From Siphlonurus alternatus (Eukaryota; Arthropoda; Insecta; Ephemeroptera; Siphlonuridae): a stretch of 64,000 nt of DNA. Made by a program: the position numbers and the translations under genes. The notes under the pieces were generated by a model. The model did no database searches. It saw nothing but the letters and a program-made list of their open reading frames with translations, and was not told the origin of the DNA. Of this stretch, positions 61,475-64,000 are shown piece by piece. The stretch spans positions 44,137,469 to 44,201,468 of the forward strand of contig OX463781.1 of NCBI GenBank assembly GCA_949825025.1, written 5' to 3'. The stretch's first letter is position 1. Every line of letters starts with the position of its first letter.

Positions 61475-61884
61475 GGGCATTGGGTGTAGCACCGGTAGTT
61501 GGCAACACTGACGTATCTTCCCCATGTTAATTTTTGATCATTGCTCCTCGGAGTAATTTTTATGCTAGAGCTAAGCTGATTGCTGTAGTATCAAGATAAT
61601 TAGTAGCCCAAGTGCACAATTTGGCTAAATAAAGCCTGATTTAAAGAAAAGTATTTTTTAGTAATTTTTTAAATTTACATGCATTTTTCTAAAATATAAA
61701 AAAAATACTTTTCTTTAAATCAGGCTTTATTTAGCCAAATTGTGCACTTGTGCTACTAATTATCTTGATACTACAGCAATCAGCTTAGCTCTAGCATAAA
61801 AACTACTCCGAGGAGCAATGATCAAAAATTAACATGGTGAAGATACGTCAGTGTTGCCAACTACCGGTGCTACACCCAATGCCC
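61475..61884. mobile_element. TTAA-flanked foldback MITE, 410 bp, near-perfect arms
   Basis: TTAA lies at 61471-61474 and 61885-61888. The arms start GGGCATTGGGTGTAGCACCG and pair almost base for base over about 185 bp, through GATCATTGCTCCTCGGAGTA and GCCTGATTTAAAGAAAAGTA. The loop is short and AT-rich. The few arm differences suggest recent origin. TTAA flanks fit piggyBac/Kolobok-type elements. Its ends differ from those of 62361-62754, so it is a second TTAA family. Confidence 0.88.
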
Positions 61885-62200
61885 TTAATTAAAATATTAA
61901 TCATTCTCACAGCAATTAAATTTTAGCAACTAATAAACTTAACATTTTATCAATTAAATTTCATCAAAACAAGTAATAGCAATATATTAATTAAACACAT
62001 ACAATAAAGTGACATCATTTTTCGTATATAAAAATAATAATTAGTATAGAAGTCATTTCATATCTCATTTCCTGTATGATGAAATGATGAAGCATCTGAT
62101 GAGTGTCATAAAGATGGAAAATGTCACTCGCGTCATTAGTTTAATAAGAATTTTGTTGCATTGTTATCTGATGAGCTACGTCTGAGTCTTGATAAGGAAG

Positions 62201-62306
<106 letters not shown>

Positions 62307-62360
62307 CCCTTCCCTCCTTCTCCTTTGTTTACATCATACTTCATATTAATATCATCTTAA

Positions 62361-62754
62361 GGTAGAGATAACGCCGGTCAGCTGTTCGACGTAAGTCCCT
62401 TTGATTAACATGTAAACCTTAGCAAATTCACAAAAAATCTGATTTTTTTTTTAAGAGGCGGATATTAGTGCCTAAAAGCCATAGAAAAAGTTTGAAAACA
62501 ATTTATTAACGAGCCGATTTTTTTAAATTAAATTTTTAGTTTGTCTCTCCATGGTATAGCCCTATGCTGAAAATTAAATAAATTAATTAAAAAAAATCGG
62601 CTCGTTAAATTGTTTTGCAATATTTTCTATGGTGTTTAGGCACTAATATATATCTGCCTCTAAAAAAAAAAATCAGAATTTTTGTGAATTTGCCAAGGTT
62701 TACATGTTAATCAAAGGGACCTACGTCGAACAGCTGTTCGGCATTATCTCTACC
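62361..62754. mobile_element. TTAA-flanked foldback MITE, 394 bp, relative of the array element
   Basis: TTAA lies at 62357-62360 and 62755-62758. The ends are GGTAGAGATAACGCCGG and GGTAGAGATAATGCCG. The arms share CAGCTGTTCG, TTTGATTAACATGTAAACCT, TTCACAAAAA, CCTAAAAGCCATAG and AACGAGCCGATTTTTT. The same order (CAGCTGATT, TTTGATAAACATGTAAGCCT, TTCACAAAAA, CCTAAAAGCCATA) is in the element at 1618-2312, so they are one family, with a highly diverged 5' tip. Confidence 0.88.
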
Positions 62755-62759
62755 TTAAG

Positions 62760-64000
62760 AGTTCATTTTCACTGCCGTAAACTCTTGCCTGCGACAAGAA
62801 AACGCCACTAAAATAACATATGAGATCCATTAAAATTTCGGCAGCCCGAATTAGCCGGAGATTTTTTTACAAGTGAAAACCGCAAGCAAAAAGTTAAATT
62901 TGTTTTGATGTGTAGCGACTATAAGTTTACGTCTTTCTGAGACTTTATGATCTAGCTTGAGGTTTATTCAAAGCCGCTTAAAATACATGGAAAAAAAAAA
63001 ACTTGTACTATACTCACGTACATCTGCAAGTACTTAATATTCATTTTTTTTTCTGTACTGCATAATTATTATGTTTAATAAATTTGTTACTTGCGGTTCA
63101 TAGGACGCAACAAAAATAAAATAAAAGAGAAGTATTATTATAAATTTTAAATATAAAAAAATTATTAGTCCTTTTTATTTCATAAACACTCCTTAAATAT
63201 TATTTATTGAATCTATTATCAGTACAATATTTTCAACTAGCTGCATGACTTCCAGTATAATATAGTTTCCCGCAGTAAAATTATAATATTTCATCTTTAA
63301 TCAGTTATCTTAGCTATTTAATTAGGTGTATTTCACGAACTGAAAAATTTAATATATTAAATAAAATAAATTGAGAAATTGATCCAAATTCAGCTATTTA
63401 AAGCCTATAGGTTTTGTAGTATCTCTGGTACACTCTCTTAAGGTAAATAAGAAACAAACAAAACAATAATGCCAATTATTTTTAAAACATAAGGTGGAGG
63501 CCGTTGAGGGATTAAATATATTACCCTTTGATATATATAAAATAATATTATATTGATCGACAATAAGCATGTTGTATATTAAGATTACTGTACTATTCGC
63601 AATGATCTTTCAACATGCATAATGCATCACTTTATTGATTAAATGATATTTAATCCATTCAATATTTAATTTACATTTCATTGTTTTATATTAAGGAGTG
63701 GTATACATTATATTTCGATACCCACATTTAATAAAAAATCAGATTTAATTTTAAACAATAAGAAAGTCGATATAGCTTATTATAAAATTACTGATATTTT
63801 GTTCAATAAGTCATGTCATAGAAGGCCTCTTCATTACGCTACTAATGTTGAACGGGTCCTCTGTGCCACTGACCTACTGATCCGTTCACATTATGTTGCG
63901 TACGCGCGGCAGCAGTGGAGCCAAATTTCTCGCATTGTATGGAGATCACATTGTTCGGAACGAGAAAGTCACCAATGTGACGTCGAGTGTGACGCATACA
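62760..64000. other. AT-rich end of window, no gene recognised
   Basis: A GC-richer segment at 62760-62890 (GTTCATTTTCACTGCCGTAA and later TTACAAGTGAAAACCGC, a weak inverted pair) may be another MITE. The last 150 bp are GC-richer and contain GTGACGTCGAGTGTGACGCAT, possibly the start of a promoter or transposon that continues off the window. Confidence 0.4.

Overview
This is a eukaryotic, strongly AT-rich window. It has spliceosomal introns, long dinucleotide and pentanucleotide arrays and a dense load of DNA-transposon debris. The gene structure and repeat style suggest an arthropod-like invertebrate, perhaps a crustacean. That is inference only, because no ribosomal, mitochondrial or other diagnostic gene is present.

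The one confident protein-coding gene is on the minus strand. It has three coding exons (35386-34877, 33188-32558, 27211-26004) that join in frame into 782 residues. The predicted protein is a single-pass membrane protein: signal peptide, LRRNT cap, about 11-12 leucine-rich repeats, LRRCT cap, two fibronectin-III-like segments, a transmembrane helix and a 55-residue tail. The acceptor lies one base before the ATG, so the promoter and 5'UTR exon must be further right. A GC-rich segment near 46.2-46.6 kb is a candidate. The introns carry a hAT element with target-site duplication, a TAA-flanked MITE and a solo LTR.

The left 20 kb is a stack of mobile elements. (1) 81-8163 is bounded by a perfect 18-bp inverted repeat that includes a TA dinucleotide, with TGGAAA-rich subterminal regions. 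It encloses a 5.8-kb tandem array of a ~980-bp unit. Each unit holds a GC-rich, splice-site-bounded, phase-symmetric 195-nt exon-like block and an intron carrying a TTAA-flanked foldback element, which itself carries a hAT-like MITE with an 8-bp target duplication. (2) 10161-19383 has a perfect 20-bp inverted repeat, arms built of ~10-bp-spaced AGYYCA motifs, and sits inside a (GAGTA)n array whose register is restored if the element plus one TA is removed. (3) Inside it lies a 3.7-kb hAT element with an 8-bp duplication and a leftover transposase N-terminus. (4) Inside that lies a 2.8-kb element with CCCAGGTAG ends and a ~0.9-kb palindromic core. The CCC...GGG ends, TA flanks and subterminal short repeats of elements 1 and 2 (and partly 4) may mark one undescribed group of large non-autonomous transposons.

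From 20 to 26 kb there is AT-rich sequence with hairpins, MITEs and the 3' flank of the LRR gene. From 36 to 64 kb no gene is recognised. That stretch holds several MITEs (including two TTAA-flanked foldbacks at 61.5 and 62.4 kb, the second related to the one inside the 980-bp array), dinucleotide arrays and scattered CRE palindromes. Coordinates of TIRs, duplications and splice sites were read by eye. Superfamily names are inferences from termini and flanks.
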